Assembly (NCBI RefSeq): GCF_012489685.1
Contig: NC_080041.1
Span: 103,137,760-103,201,759, forward strand
Length of the DNA stretch: 64,000 nucleotides
Direction of reading: 5' to 3'
From: Lotus japonicus
Lineage: Eukaryota > Streptophyta > Magnoliopsida > Fabales > Fabaceae
Shown here: positions 1 to 11,647 of the stretch, piece by piece
Numbering within the stretch: the first letter of the stretch is position 1
Layout of the letters: the number at the start of each line of letters is the position of its first letter
Made by a program: the position numbers and the translations under genes
The notes under the pieces: model-generated
What the model was told of the DNA's origin: nothing
The model's database searches: none
Seen by the model: the letters and a program-made list of their open reading frames with translations, nothing else

Positions 1-575
1 AAATGGAATGAAATGTTGGTAACTTGGTATATGTAAGAAGGGCCTATAATGACGGGTTGGAATTAATTGCCGACACTTCATAATTACATGCATACGTACG
101 TAATGCCAAATTGAAAGTTTAACTACATCATTTCCCATGTGATAAAGGACACGGTTGTTATGAAGGGATGATAATGATTATCTTAATGAGCAATTAAAAG
201 TAGTAAATAACTTTAATGGACAAATTAAAGGAAAAACATTAAAAAAATTACAACATATATTAATTAAAAGAAAAAAACGTGGAAGGGGGGAAAAAATCTA
301 TATAAAACAATTGTAATATTTGGTGTATTTGAATCCAAATAACACAAAATCTGCAACCCATTCTATTAGAAAAAGTGAAAAACACATTACAATTTGCTTC
401 TTTTGCATCTGCAACTCACTTTATTCGGTTTATTCACTTTAGAATAATACGGTCAAAGATTTCCATGGATAAATTGTCATAAAAAAATGGCAGAGAAACA
501 CAATCTCTTTCTTTTTGAAGCCATGTTCTATTTTTGTTGTGAATCTTTTGATTATAGTTAGGGCACATCATATTA
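1..575. other. AT-rich intergenic sequence, no gene seen
   Basis: The stretch is AT-rich, with many short homopolymer runs and stops in all frames. I recognise no coding segment, RNA gene or element terminus in it. Confidence 0.6.
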
Positions 576-812
576 TGATTCTTCTGGGTTCATAGATCAT
601 ATTATACTATAAAAATTCTTTCAGATCTACCGATGAATCTTCAGAATTTATAAAAAAAAAAATTGTCTTCCAAATCTTCTGATGAATCTTCAGGATTCAT
701 AAAAAAATTTCTTCCAGATCTTCTAATAAATCTTCAGGATTCATAAAAAATTTCACTATGAATTCTTATGGAACCATGTGTGTATTACACTATGAATCTT
801 CAGGGTTCATAT
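576..812. repeat. Degenerate short tandem repeat
   Basis: The phrase gaatcttcagg-ttcataaaa recurs about five times with variable spacers of 30-60 bp (around 576, 632, 681, 728 and 793). Several copies are followed by a ttcttccagatcttct-like segment. The array ends just before the Helitron terminus at 829. I can assign no function. Confidence 0.55.
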
Positions 813-828
813 TTTGAACATACTCACT

Positions 829-856
829 ACTAGTGCGATAACTCGTGCGCTGCACG
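829..856 (-). repeat. Helitron 3' terminal hairpin and CTAGT end
   Basis: The stem is cgtgc at 844-848 pairing with gcacg at 852-856, around a 3-nt loop. It lies about 10 nt from the CTAG terminus at 830-833. In Helitrons this hairpin is thought to signal the end of the transferred strand. A second terminus of the same kind lies at 22789-22819. Confidence 0.75.
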
Positions 857-1059
857 GAATTTTATGTTGGAATTTTGTAATAAATAAATTAGTTTTCATG
901 TATATGTAATTTTTAAATTATAAATAAGTTAATCGTGTATAAGTAAACCGTGTACTAATATATGAAGAGAAAAATGGAATAAATAAACATCAAACATTTT
1001 CAAAAACTTCCTTAAACACTACATTTACAGTACTGGTTTGTTGTTTGCTTGACTCATCC

Positions 1060-3289
1060 AGTATACAAAGTTAAAGACCCTATCTTGAGCGTACTCTAGA
1101 GAGAGCTACATATAACTGACCATGAGTAAAGACGGGTCTCGGAAGGAACAACCCAATCTGAGATAGTGTTTGTCCTTGACTTTTATTTATGCTCATCGAA
1201 AATCATACTACAATTGGAAACTGTCTTCTTCTAAATTTAATAGAAAATTTAGAATTAGAAAGAATCAAGTCCATTCTTGAAATGTGCACTATGTCATCAA
1301 CACTTGTTCCCGTGATAGCAGTTGCACCAATAAAACGTTCACCAAGTTCATCCAAAAATTAACCTGGTTCTATTGCATAAACCTATTACTTGGTCTATAT
1401 TTCTCAAAAGCATGATTGGAGTACCAACTTTCAATATTATTTTGTGGTTAGACATTCATGAACTTTTAGTGTCGTTCAAAAATTATGTGATAAACCACTC
1501 ACCTTGGATTTCAGAATCCTCATCAGATCGCAAGGCAGAGTCGGAGCTCATATGTTCACATTCTGGTGCAGCTATCATGCCAAGCAAGTAAGTGTTTATC
1601 ATTTCAACAACCTCCAGTGTTGGGGCCAATATGTCTCTATCTTGAAAGAATTGTCTTTCATTTTGTGCAGAAGGTCATGATATGTATATTTAATCAATTC
1701 TATCAGTGGGTCAGGACTAATTGGGATGAGCAGATCTGGCGGGATTTGAACATCATACTCTCCTGCTCCGGAACCAGGATGTTCATCATTTTCAATTTTA
1801 AGAATCCAATTTGTAAACTATTTGATTTCTTTTACTTCATCAGTCGTCTCATCTTCGGTTAGCCGCATTTTCTTAGAAAATTTCATAACTTTGCAATGCT
1901 TCCACAATGATGAAGAGTTTGCAGTAGCTTCCAACACTTTTTGTCCCCTTCCTCTTGTTATTACAGGTAGTATTTGTTTAAAATCACCTCCAAGTATTAC
2001 TACGTTTCCTCTAAACAATTTATGTATGTTGTCTTCATTTTTCAACCTCATTATAACTCGGAGTGTAACGTCTAGAGCTTCGAAACAAAACTTTTTCAAC
2101 ATTGGAGCTTCATCCTATATAATAAGGCTTGTTTCCAGCAGAAGTTTTGCTCGCAGACTTTCCTGCTTTATATTACATGTTGAGTTCTCTGTAGCATCTA
2201 ATGGAATGCAAAATTTAGGATGAGATGTTCTGCGTCCAGACAAGAGTAATGATGCTATGTTATTGGAAGCAACATTAAGCACAGTTAGTCCTCTGGATTT
2301 AAGTGACGCGGATAAAGTGTTCCAAACAAAAGTCTTTCCGGTTCCACCATAGCCATATAAAAAGTAGAAGCCTCCTGAGTTTGACAACACAAATGTGACA
2401 ACCCTCTCATATACAGACTTTTACTCAGGTGTAAGCATACTAAGAAACTCTTTTGTACCTTAATTGCATCTTTGTCATAGTTTAGTTCATCGACAATAAA
2501 TCTATTGTCAAATTGCAGGACTTCATCATATTCTGGAGATGACAAAGATGAGTAATCATTTAATGACCTAGCATTTCTTTCTTTGGAGCAACTTCTCAAT
2601 TTTAATGATACATAAAATTTTCAAATCAGTATCTGAGATTCGTAGTCCTGCAGTCGAGAAGGAAGATTAACTAATGACTTTTAACTGTATGAAATATAAC
2701 TAATGTTGTTCACACACTATGCATAATTATCATGCGCAACGTGATTTTCTGAACTTATTAATTTCATTTTAAACCCAAGCAATAAATATTATTATATCAA
2801 AATTTCAAATCTTAATATAACTTGAAAACCTACATACCTAAATTATGAAATGTTTTTCTTCTATGGTGAAGAATACCTTCTGATAAGAGAAGTCAACCTA
2901 CGTCTCGAACATCATTAGGTTTTGAGATTGAATTCATCATTAACATTCTTACAAAGAGTTTCCTCATTTGTTCCCCGAAATCTAAATCAGAGACTTTTTA
3001 AATTGCATCTATATATTCTTTATCATCTGTTAGCAACCTCAATTGATCTCATGCTTCCTTAAAAGTATCATATGTGTATTCCCTTCACTGTTTTAATACT
3101 TCTATATTATGTACCATCCTTTTGCATAGTTAGTAGAATTCTCATGTAATATAACTCTCGGATTCCTGAAGGGGTATACTGTAGTCTGCCAATTTTTAAA
3201 CCTCTCTTTTTTGGTTTCCAGATTCTATCTTTTTTATGATAAAGAAACCTACTGAGAAATTCAGCATATGTTAGATTCTGATGACACAT
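1060..3289 (-). pseudogene. Helitron PIF1-like helicase, decayed
   Basis: Several minus-strand pieces in shifting frames match the helicase half of plant Helitron RepHel proteins. From N- to C-terminus they are: a region with LTYAEFLSRF and a KKRGLKIGRL block (3289-3107); a Walker A motif GYGGTGKT (about 2350-2330); a Walker B-like block GGDFKQILPV (about 1990-1960); a GLCNRTRL-like block near 1800; and the motif VI stretch [10 protein letters not shown] (about 1125-1091). The family is a 5'-3' DNA helicase that would unwind DNA during rolling-circle transposition. Stops and frameshifts separate the blocks, so no functional product is expected. The identification is secure from motif order, but exact ends are approximate. 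Confidence 0.85.
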
Positions 3290-3298
3290 TAGGATGCT

Positions 3299-3453
3299 AG
3301 ACGAAATCTTCTTAGTTTGGATGCAAGAGATTATGACAATGCTTTAAGTGTCCTAGGTGCAAATTTTTCACCTGGTTTTGTTGCAGGAACTCTAGCAGCG
3401 GGAGCTACATGTCTGGAGATGTTGCAAAAACTCGAAGGCAGATAGAGACAGAG
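3299..3453 (+). pseudogene. Unidentified coding-like fragment
   Basis: An open frame at 3299-3445 encodes 48 residues with a well-mixed, protein-like composition, including LGANFSPGFVAGTLAAG. Alternatively, 3387-3453 could be an exon in another frame, because ttttgttgcag precedes it and a GT follows at 3454. I do not recognise the parent protein. It sits just beyond the Helitron helicase remnant, so it may be a captured host exon, but a chance open frame is possible. Confidence 0.25.
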
Positions 3454-3959
3454 GTTTGTCTCTATAAAATTATCATTTATCTCCTCTATATTATTTTATT
3501 CGGTCCAAGATGGTTCAACAATTTCATGATGATTAATTTGTTATTAATGTTATTGATTTTTAAGTGAACCTTCTGATTTGTATTATTTGTGCTTTTGGTA
3601 TTATTTGTGGTTTATCTCTTGAATGAATCTAACCCAGATAACCATCATTTTTGTCGTATTGAATAAGACATGGATCTATAATGGTATTGGCCTTCACAAA
3701 TACATGTGATCATAAATGTGGTGCAAAAAGATAAATTTTGAAAAACCTATTGTTTCAAAATTTTAATATCTCTGTTTCTTTTGTTTTTCTTGATGCATCC
3801 TTTCTCAATCATCATCATTTTGATTTTCATCATCTAAATAATTTCATCATCAAAATTTATTTTGAGATGAATGTGTTTTAATTGGTGTTGTTAGATTGAT
3901 ATTTTGACATGCTTGAATTAATTTTGTTTTCGCTAAATAAACCTATGGTGCTTTCATTC
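3454..3959. other. AT-rich sequence, nothing recognised
   Basis: The sequence is T-rich with frequent stops. I see no motif, repeat or element end until the RNase H fragment starts near 3960. Confidence 0.5.
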
Positions 3960-4051
3960 AAAACTCAAACTCGAATTGGATCTCCGGGGTATCCGCAAGT
4001 ATGGGGATGGACACCTCGTTCCTTGCAGAGCTTATAGCAATGGAACACGGG
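3960..4051 (+). pseudogene. RNase H domain fragment, upstream half
   Basis: The frame ending at 4051 reads into SMGMDTSFLAELIAMEHG, which resembles the acidic-residue region of plant RNase H-like (RVT_3) domains found at the C-terminus of L1 LINEs and related domesticated proteins. It is cut at 4051 by the chromovirus LTR and resumes in the same frame at 12422. The split falls inside the conserved AMEHGLLHAW-type segment. There is no start codon or complete protein, so this is an old LINE fragment or a pseudogene. Confidence 0.7.
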
Positions 4052-4962
4052 TGTAACACCCCGGTTTCACAACTGAGGAGTCACATTAGTAACCTAACAA
4101 AGTCTAAGGACTATTCTGCAATCCCTAAAAATCCAAGGATAATTTTTTTCTGAAAAACAACTAAACACTTCGGCTAAAAGGTGGGAACATGTCATAACTT
4201 TATTTAAATAACCTGTTTCCCGATATATGATAATAATAGCTTACAACACCATAAGTAAGGTTCAGAATAAACATGCGCACTTTAACATTGGCGGAAGCAA
4301 GGCTTTAATAACAGAGTTCTCCTAAAGAAAGGGAGGCTCAAACATAAATCACAAGAAGAGAAGCAAAGCTGCTTCTCGCACCTCTACCCCACTGCTTACG
4401 ACTCGATCTCCAACTCGAACAGCTAAGCCTCGGCGGAAGGATCTCCATCGCCTAATAGCGTTAAGCGCCCAAACAACAAGTAGCAAATAGAAAGGGTTAA
4501 CTCCATGCAATTACCATGTATAAAAGAGAAAATCATGCTATTCAAATTTAATGACCTAGCATGGTAAATGAACTAGCAATTTAACTCAAATTAGGTGACA
4601 ACTCATCCTATCGAATCATGAAATCAAATCACATATTTAACAGAATTAGACATATCAGCATATCAGTAAATTCAACGATATGATTTTAGAACAGATACCA
4701 ACAAAACTTAACAACATAAACTATAACAACATATATCCAACAACCTGAATTTAATTCAGATATCAACAACATAGATTTAAATCAGATATCAACAATCTTC
4801 AACAATATAACAACAAATCCAGATATCAATAATCCGCAATAATGTAAATCAAACTAGATATCAACAACCTCAACAATATAGCATCAAATCAGATATCGAC
4901 ATCCTCAGCAATACAACATCAAATCAGATAGCAATAACCAACAATATGAGTCAAATCAATAA

Positions 4963-5222
4963 CGTCTCAAAAGACGGGACGATGATAGGACCACACCTCC
5001 TCATCGTCACTTAGCGTCTCACAAGACGGGACAATGATAGGACCACACCTCCTCATCGCCACTTAGCGTCTCACAAGACGGGACAATGATAGGACCACAC
5101 CTCCTCATCGCCACTTAGCGTCTCACAAGACGGGACAATGATAGGACCACACCTCCTCATCGCCACTTAACGTCACAATGGACGGGACAATCATAGGACC
5201 ACACCTCCTGATCGCCACTCAT
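4963..5222. repeat. 52-bp tandem array inside LTR
   Basis: Five head-to-tail units start at 4963, 5015, 5067, 5119 and 5171, each beginning cgtctca/cgtcaca and containing gacgggac and ccacacctcct. The first and last units are the most divergent and the middle ones are nearly identical. The other LTR carries the same array at 9952-10211. Confidence 0.95.
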
Positions 5223-6650
5223 AACGCCACGAAGGCCACACCGTACGCCACGAAGGCCACACAGTACAATCCAACAACGCATATGCACAAATATCAACAA
5301 TTTCAAATCCAATAATCAAGATAGAGTAACCCTATGTTACTCTTAATATCAACAAGCATTCGTCAATTCAGTTCCCTATCCTCACAAACACATCAAGCTC
5401 TATTGAGCAATGAATCAATAATTCAATGCTGGAAAACATAACCCTGTCATATCAACTAGAAAGCAGTAATGACAGAAACCAGTAAACGGCCGAAGCCTCT
5501 CAGAAAATGGAGGCACACGTCTCAATAAGTTGACTCGACCGAAGCCTCCAAAAAACATTTTCCCAGTTCAACACAACAATCATAATGAAATGCCAATCAA
5601 TTTAAACACATTCATCTCAAACGCATGCAGTGCGATAAAAGCATGCAAGACTCAAAGACGCGCTAAAACTGAGTTACCCTTACCTTCGTGAGTAGAAGTT
5701 GGGCATGGAAGTTGTGAACCTAGAACAAGGAAACACAATCATCAACACAAGCTTCACTAGAAGCAACACGATCTAACAATACTAATCGAAATCGTAAAGA
5801 AAGCTTTTAAAGCTTTAGAGTTCCTATTTAAGCACAAATTGACAACGGAGACTTCGTTCGCTAAAACGAGCATAACTCGAGCTACAGAACTCGGAATGAC
5901 ACGAAACCAGCGCCAAAATTTCGAAAATCGAAAGAGCTACGCAATGGCTCAGGTCATAGAGACCCAAAAATTATTTTTGGACACGGTACCCTAGCAAATA
6001 GGTTTCGGCCACTCTCAAAAATAGGGTTTCCGAACTTTTTCTTCGATCTAAATCAATTCCTAGGTATTCTTAGGCGATATCTAGGCCAGGGAAACTCTCA
6101 GAAAAATTATCGGATCGAAAACTGTCGCAGGGGTATTTTGGTCAATATTTTTAGCTCGGAAACTCAAAATCAGAATTTTGAAAAACAAATTAGATGGGGT
6201 CGATACCAACGACGATTATGACGAATAATCCTACTGACGCTAAGCTCAGTCGAGAGTTTTAAGCCCAAAGGACGGAACTTTAGCCAAAAATGGGTATTTC
6301 CTCCAGAAATGAATTCCGGCAGCATTTCGGCGACATTCGGCAAAATGTAATCCGCTAGAAGTACTCTTGGGTACGAAGAGAATATATTTAGACACTAAAA
6401 TCAACCTATTTGGACAGTTTTACAAAAAGCTCAAAACTTGGAGCACAGAAAGACATAACAAAAAGCGACGGAATTTAAGATCAGAAGAAAGAAATAGCAT
6501 CAGTACCTCGAGGCCTACGCGTTGCAACGAACAGAGCAACGATCAGGCAAGAACCGGAAAAAAACTCTTCCTCTTTTCTCCCTCAAGCTCACCCACGGCC
6601 AACAAAGAAAATGAAAAGGATGGTGTGATTTTTTTGAGTTTTTGAAGTCC

Positions 6651-6658
6651 TATATATA
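6651..6658 (-). promoter_or_regulatory. TATA-like box of the 3' LTR
   Basis: The sequence tatatata lies within a cctatatatagg palindrome, about 780 nt from the LTR/internal boundary at 7427. In element orientation it is the strongest core-promoter candidate in the LTR. The matching copy is at 11640-11647. Confidence 0.4.
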
Positions 6659-7427
6659 GGAAATTGAAAACGTGAGAAAATGATTATTTCGCGATTCCGA
6701 TTTTTCCTACTGATTCCAACGTATTTTAGACACGATATTCTTCCCGCTGAATCTTCTATATCTTCAAAGAAATATCAGTATGATTTTTGGTTTTCGAGGC
6801 TTGTTTTTAATGTTTACCGGTTTTAAAATGCACTTTATGCACTTTATGATTTTGACCTCGGATGCAGAAACTTCCTTCTGAAGAAAGATTTGGAACGTCG
6901 ATTAGAGTGGGCATACGCGTGTGGAATGTTCATCTAAAGATCCGAATAGAAAAAGTCTTCCTCGACTGTTCATTTTAGGGTTCTTGAACTATCAGGGTTT
7001 TAGTTTCGGCAAACTTCCGATGATTGGAATCGGACGTTCGTAGGTCCTAGGGTTTCACCTTGAAACGCTTGTTATATAAGGATTAAGAGAAGTTCTAACA
7101 TTTCTCTGAAGATTTTTGGAATTTATTCCTATAGTGTTCCAAGGGTGGAAGATCTTTGGAATTTATTACTATAGTGTTCCAAGGGTGGAAGATCTTTGGA
7201 ATTAATATTTTCCTAAGGTTCTTGTCCTAGGTTTAAGCGAATACTGCTTGCGTCATAAGTTCCGTCGATTCGAATCTTGTCCTTAACCTTCTCGTGAAAT
7301 ATCTTCTCCTTACATTTATCCCATTTAATAAACGTTTATCCAGCTTCCTTACTTCACGTTACATCGAAATTATTCGTGAATAAGAAATTTCACTAATTTA
7401 TTCTAAGCTAAAAACTTGGGTCTTACA

Positions 7428-7448
7428 ATACTACCCCCCAAAAAGAAA
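7428..7448 (-). other. Polypurine tract of the chromovirus
   Basis: On the minus strand a run of purines ending in six G (ggggggtagtat) directly abuts the 3' LTR. This is the expected position and composition of the plus-strand primer site. Confidence 0.8.
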
Positions 7449-7464
7449 GTTTCGTCCTCGAAAC

Positions 7465-7587
7465 TTAAGGCTCAGTGAAGAGTTCCGGATACTGTTCCTT
7501 CATCTTCTCTTCTAGTTCCCAAGTAGCATCGCCCGTGACTTGGTTCCAAATCACTTTTACCAGAGGAACCTGCTTGTTCCTCAGCTT
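7465..7587 (-). pseudogene. Chromovirus pol C-terminal remnant (chromodomain region)
   Basis: About 40 codons end in a stop next to the polypurine tract. The segment has the VPLVKVIWNQ...ATWE pattern of the chromodomain at the C-terminus of Del/Tekay integrases, which binds histone marks and steers integration. It is fused out of frame to the end of gag, and everything between was deleted. The junction lies within about 7567-7587, where ggaacaag fits both sides, suggesting a microhomology-mediated deletion. Confidence 0.75.
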
Positions 7588-8707
7588 CAGTTCCACTGAT
7601 TGAGTAGACCCTTCCACCAGCAGTAGGCCTCCTTGTCCCAGCAACATTCGCACCAACCTCAACCTTAGGAGCCCTACACTCTACAGCAGTGTGACCTGGC
7701 TTGTTGCAGTTCCAACACGTCCTAAGACTCTGAGAACAGTGGCTGGCATAATGCCCCTTCTTGTTGCACCTGAAGCAAGTCACACTCTCCCGGCTCATCG
7801 GTGGATTTCCCAGTGCAGTTGCATTTCCGCCCGAAGGATAAAAGGAACCGGAAGCTGTCCCCTCACCCTGAGGACGAACATACGGCTTCTTCGGGTAATG
7901 CCTACCCTTGTCATTTCTTCCTTGATTAGTCCTAGCCGGACCTCCACTTTCCTGGTGAGGCTTGTTCAGACCTTGGAACTTTCCCCTTGCATTATCAATG
8001 GCCTCAATCCCCTTGGTCTTCTCCACCAATACTTGATAGCGATTCAGTCCTAGCGGTTGCACCGCCCTCTGCAGCTCATAACTCAGCCCGTCTATGAAGT
8101 GCTCACACATATAACTTTCGTCCACCAATCCTCGAAAGTAGCGAAAGTGTTTCGCCAATGACTCCAACTTAGAAGCATACTCAGCCACAGACATGCTTCC
8201 TTGACGAAGCCTCAGAAATTGTGCCTACTTGGCAGCTCTAGCACTAGCAGGAAAGTATTTGTCCAGGAAAGCTCCCCGGAAACACTCCCAAGTGATAGCT
8301 TGATGGTCGGCTTCCATCATAGCCCTAGCCCCGCGCCACCAATACTCAGCTTCACCAGTTAGCAGATAGGTCGCATAATCCACTTTCATTTCTGCAGTGG
8401 TACGCAAAAAGGTGAAGATCTTCTCCAACTCTTGGAGCCATAAGTCAGCTTCTTCCGGATCGAAGCCTCCAGAGAACTTCGGTGGATCCTGACGCTTGAA
8501 ATCGTTCAGACCCCTGGTCTGAGCAGCAGCTTGTTCACGCTCCTCACGCTGAACACGGTGAGCATTCTCTTCAGCTTGGTTTTGGGCAGCCACCAAAACC
8601 GCAGTAGCAGCACGTTGAGCTTCAGCTTCCTCCCTTGCGGCAGTGTTAGTAACTTGTTATGCCATAAGGGCAGTTAGATTAGCAATAGCTTGCTCCATCG
8701 GATTCAT
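7588..8707 (-). pseudogene. Chromovirus gag, interrupted
   Basis: Gag would form the virus-like particle core and bind RNA. The likely start is the ATG at 8707 (MNPMEQAIANLTALM). The conserved retrotransposon gag region follows, with PPKFSGG, WLQELEKIF and a YWWRGA segment (about 8500-8330), then AEYASKLESLAKHF (about 8190-8150). Two CCHC zinc knuckles, CFRCNKKGHYASHC and CWNCNKPGHTAVEC, lie at about 7790-7680. In-frame stops fall near 8660 (TAA) and at 8225-8227 (TAG); otherwise one frame runs through. After the knuckles the frame reaches RVYSISG, which is the usual gag-protease border, and then the deletion junction. No active product is expected. Confidence 0.88.
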
Positions 8708-9018
8708 GTTGTCTGAACCTTGAGTCTCGTCCAGTTGTGGAAACCTCCTGTTCCTGTTTTCATGAACAGTCAAAGACCACAACAGATACTCAGGCCAGAA
8801 CAACACGAGGCTCTATAATGACTAACTATGTATATACTTATATCAAATGTATAATTAACGATAATTAGCATAAGGTTATTCACCTACGAACAACCTTCAA
8901 AAATAATCTACATAAGCAGTAATCAAGCACACTCTTCCTCCGATTGACACCCCATCAATCGGTCTCAGAGTTCAAACATCTTAAGCAGACACTCTACCCA
9001 AAAGCTCTGGTTTTCTAG

Positions 9019-9036
9019 ACCAAAGCTCTGATACCA
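9019..9036 (-). other. Primer-binding site (initiator tRNA-Met)
   Basis: The minus strand reads tggtatcagagctttggt, complementary to the 3' end of plant initiator methionine tRNA. It is four bases from the 5' LTR, which starts at 9041 in window coordinates. Confidence 0.9.
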
Positions 9037-9951
9037 CAATTGTAACACCCCGGTTTCACAACTGAGGAGTCACATTAGTAACCTAACAAAGTCTAAGGAC
9101 TATTCTGCAATCCCTAAAAATCCAAGGATAATTTTTTTCTGAAAAACAACTAAACACTTCGGCTAAAAGGTGGGAACATGTCATAACTTTATTTAAATAA
9201 CCTGTTTCCCGATATATGATAATAATAGCTTACAACACCATAAGTAAGGTTCAGAATAAACATGCGCACTTTAACAGTGGCGGAAGCAAGGCTTTAATAA
9301 CAGAGTTCTCCTAAAGAAATGGAGGCTCAAACATAAATCACAAGAAGAGAAGCAAAGCTGCTTCTCGCACCTCTACCCCACTGCTTACGACTCGATCTCC
9401 AACTCGAACAGCTAAGCCTCGGCGGAAGGATCTCCATCGCCTAATAGCGTTAAGCGCCCAAACAACAAGTAGCAAATAGAAAGGGTTAACTCCATGCAAT
9501 TACCATGTATAAAAGAGAAAATCATGCTATTCAAATTTAATGACCTAGCATGGTAAATGAACTAGCAATTTAACTCAAATTAGGTGACAACTCATCCTAT
9601 CGAATCATGAAATCAAATCACATATTTAACAGAATTAGACATATCAGCATATCAGTAAATTCAACGATATGATTTTAGAACAGATACCAACAAAACTTAA
9701 CAACATAAACTATAACAACATATATCCAACAACCTGAATTTAATTCAGATATCAACAACATAGATTTAAATCAGATATCAACAATCTTCAACAATATAAC
9801 AACAAATCCAGATATCAATAATCAGCAATAATGTAAATCAAACTAGATATCAACAACCTCAACAATATAGCATCAAATCAGATATCGACATCCTCAGCAA
9901 TACAACATCAAATCAGATAGCAATAACCAACAATATGAGTCAAATCAATAA

Positions 9952-10211
9952 CGTCTCAAAAGACGGGACGATGATAGGACCACACCTCCTCATCGTCACT
10001 TAGCGTCTCACAAGACGGGACAATGATAGGACCACACCTCCTCATCGCCACTTAGCGTCTCACAAGACGGGACAATGATAGGACCACACCTCCTCATCGC
10101 CACTTAGCGTCTCACAAGACGGGACAATGATAGGACCACACCTCCTCATCGCCACTTAACGTCACAATGGACGGGACAATCATAGGACCACACCTCCTGA
10201 TCGCCACTCAT
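9952..10211. repeat. 52-bp tandem array inside 5' LTR
   Basis: Five units, the same in number and order as at 4963-5222. The array was therefore present before this copy integrated and was duplicated with the LTR during reverse transcription. Confidence 0.95.
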
Positions 10212-11639
10212 AACGCCACGAAGGCCACACCGTACGCCACGAAGGCCACACAGTACAATCCAACAACGCATATGCACAAATATCAACAATTTCAAATCCA
10301 ATAATCAAGATAGAGTAACCCTATGTTACTCTTAATATCAACAAGCATTCGTCAATTCAGTTCCCTATCCTCACAAACACATCAAGCTCTATTGAGCGAT
10401 GAATCAATAATTCAATGATGGAAAACATAACCCTATCATATCAACTAGAAAGCAGTAATGACAGAAACCAGTAAACGACCGAAGCCTCTCAGAAAATGGA
10501 GGCACACGTCTCAATAAGTTGACTCGACCGAAGCCTCCAAAAAACATTTTCCCAGTTCAACACAACAATCATAATGAAATGCCAATCAATTTAAACACAT
10601 TCATCTCAAACGCATGCAGTGCGATAAAAGCATGCAAGACTCAAAGACGCGCTAAAACTGAGTTACCCTTACCTTCGTGAGTAGAAGTTGGGCATGGAAG
10701 TTGTGAACCTAGAACAAGGAAACACAATCATCAACACAAGCTTCACTAGAAGCAACACGATCTAACAATACTAATCGAAATCGTAAAGAAAACTTTTAAA
10801 GCTTTAGAGTTCCTATTTAAGCACAAATTGACAACGGAGACTTCGTTCGCTAAAACGAGCATAACTCGAGCTACAGAACTCGGAATGACACGAAACCAGC
10901 GCCAAAATTTCGACAATCGAAAGAGCTACGCAATGGCTCAGGTCATAGAGACCCAAAAATTATTTTTGGACACGGTACCCTAGCAAATAGGTTTCGGCCA
11001 CTCTCAAAAATAGGGTTTCCGAACTTTTTCTTCGATCTAAATCAATTCCTAGGTATTCTTAGGCGATATCTAGGCCAGGGAAACTCTCAGAAAAATTATC
11101 GGATCGAAAACTGTCGCAGGGGTATTTTGGTCAATATTTTTAGCTCGGAAACTCAAAATCAGAATTTTGAAAAACAAATTAGATGGGGTCGATACCAACG
11201 ACGATTATAACGACTAATCCTACTGACGCTAAGCTCAGTCGAGAGTTTTAAGCCCAAAGGACGGAACTTTAGCCAAAAATTGGTATTTCCTCCAGAAATG
11301 AATTCCGGCAGCATTTCGGCGACATTCGGCAAAATGTAATCCGCTAGAAGTACTCTTGGGTACGAAGAGAATATATTTAGACACTAAAATCAACCTATTT
11401 GGACAGTTTTACAAAAAGCTCAAAACTTGGATCACAGAAAGACATAACAAAAAGCGACGGAATTTAAGATCAGAAGAAAGAAATAGCATCAGTACCTCGA
11501 GGCCTACGCGTAGCAACGAACAGAGCAACGATCAGGCAAGAACCGGAAAAAAACTCTTCCTCTTTTCTCCCTCAAGCTCACCCACGGCCAACAAAGAAAA
11601 TGAAAAGGATGGTGTGATTTTTTTGAGTTTTTGAAGTCC

Positions 11640-11647
11640 TATATATA
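11640..11647 (-). promoter_or_regulatory. TATA-like box of the 5' LTR
   Basis: The sequence tatatata sits in a short palindrome on the minus strand. It is the probable core promoter of the chromovirus RNA. The call rests on sequence and position only. Confidence 0.4.

Larger units (their letters stand above)
829..3290 (-). mobile_element. Helitron, 3' portion (Helitron A)
   Basis: Read on the minus strand, the element ends in CTAG followed by T at 829-833, preceded by a GC-rich hairpin, as expected for plant Helitron 3' ends. Just upstream is a decayed helicase in the same orientation, the usual position for the helicase of a RepHel protein. No Rep (HUH nickase) domain is visible between 3300 and 4000, so the 5' half is lost or displaced. 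Candidate 5' ends of Helitron type lie far away at 14786 and 15197. The upper boundary given here is only the last recognisable coding similarity. Confidence 0.75.
4052..7427 (-). repeat. Chromovirus 3' LTR
   Basis: It starts tgtaacaccccgg and ends gggtcttaca. It is the same length as its partner at 9041-12416 and nearly identical to it, with substitutions only and no indels that I could see. It contains a 52-bp tandem array at 4963-5222, a TATA-like box at 6651-6658, and a 92-codon open frame at 6367-6645 on the opposite strand that has no recognisable similarity. Confidence 0.95.

Noticed and set aside
4963..5222. CRISPR-like repeat array
   Set aside because: The units are head-to-tail with no unique spacers and lie inside an LTR in plant DNA.
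6367..6645. 92-codon open frame repeated at 11356-11634 as a conserved gene
   Set aside because: It lies inside the chromovirus LTR on the strand opposite to the element and is repeated only because the LTR is. No domain or start context supports translation.
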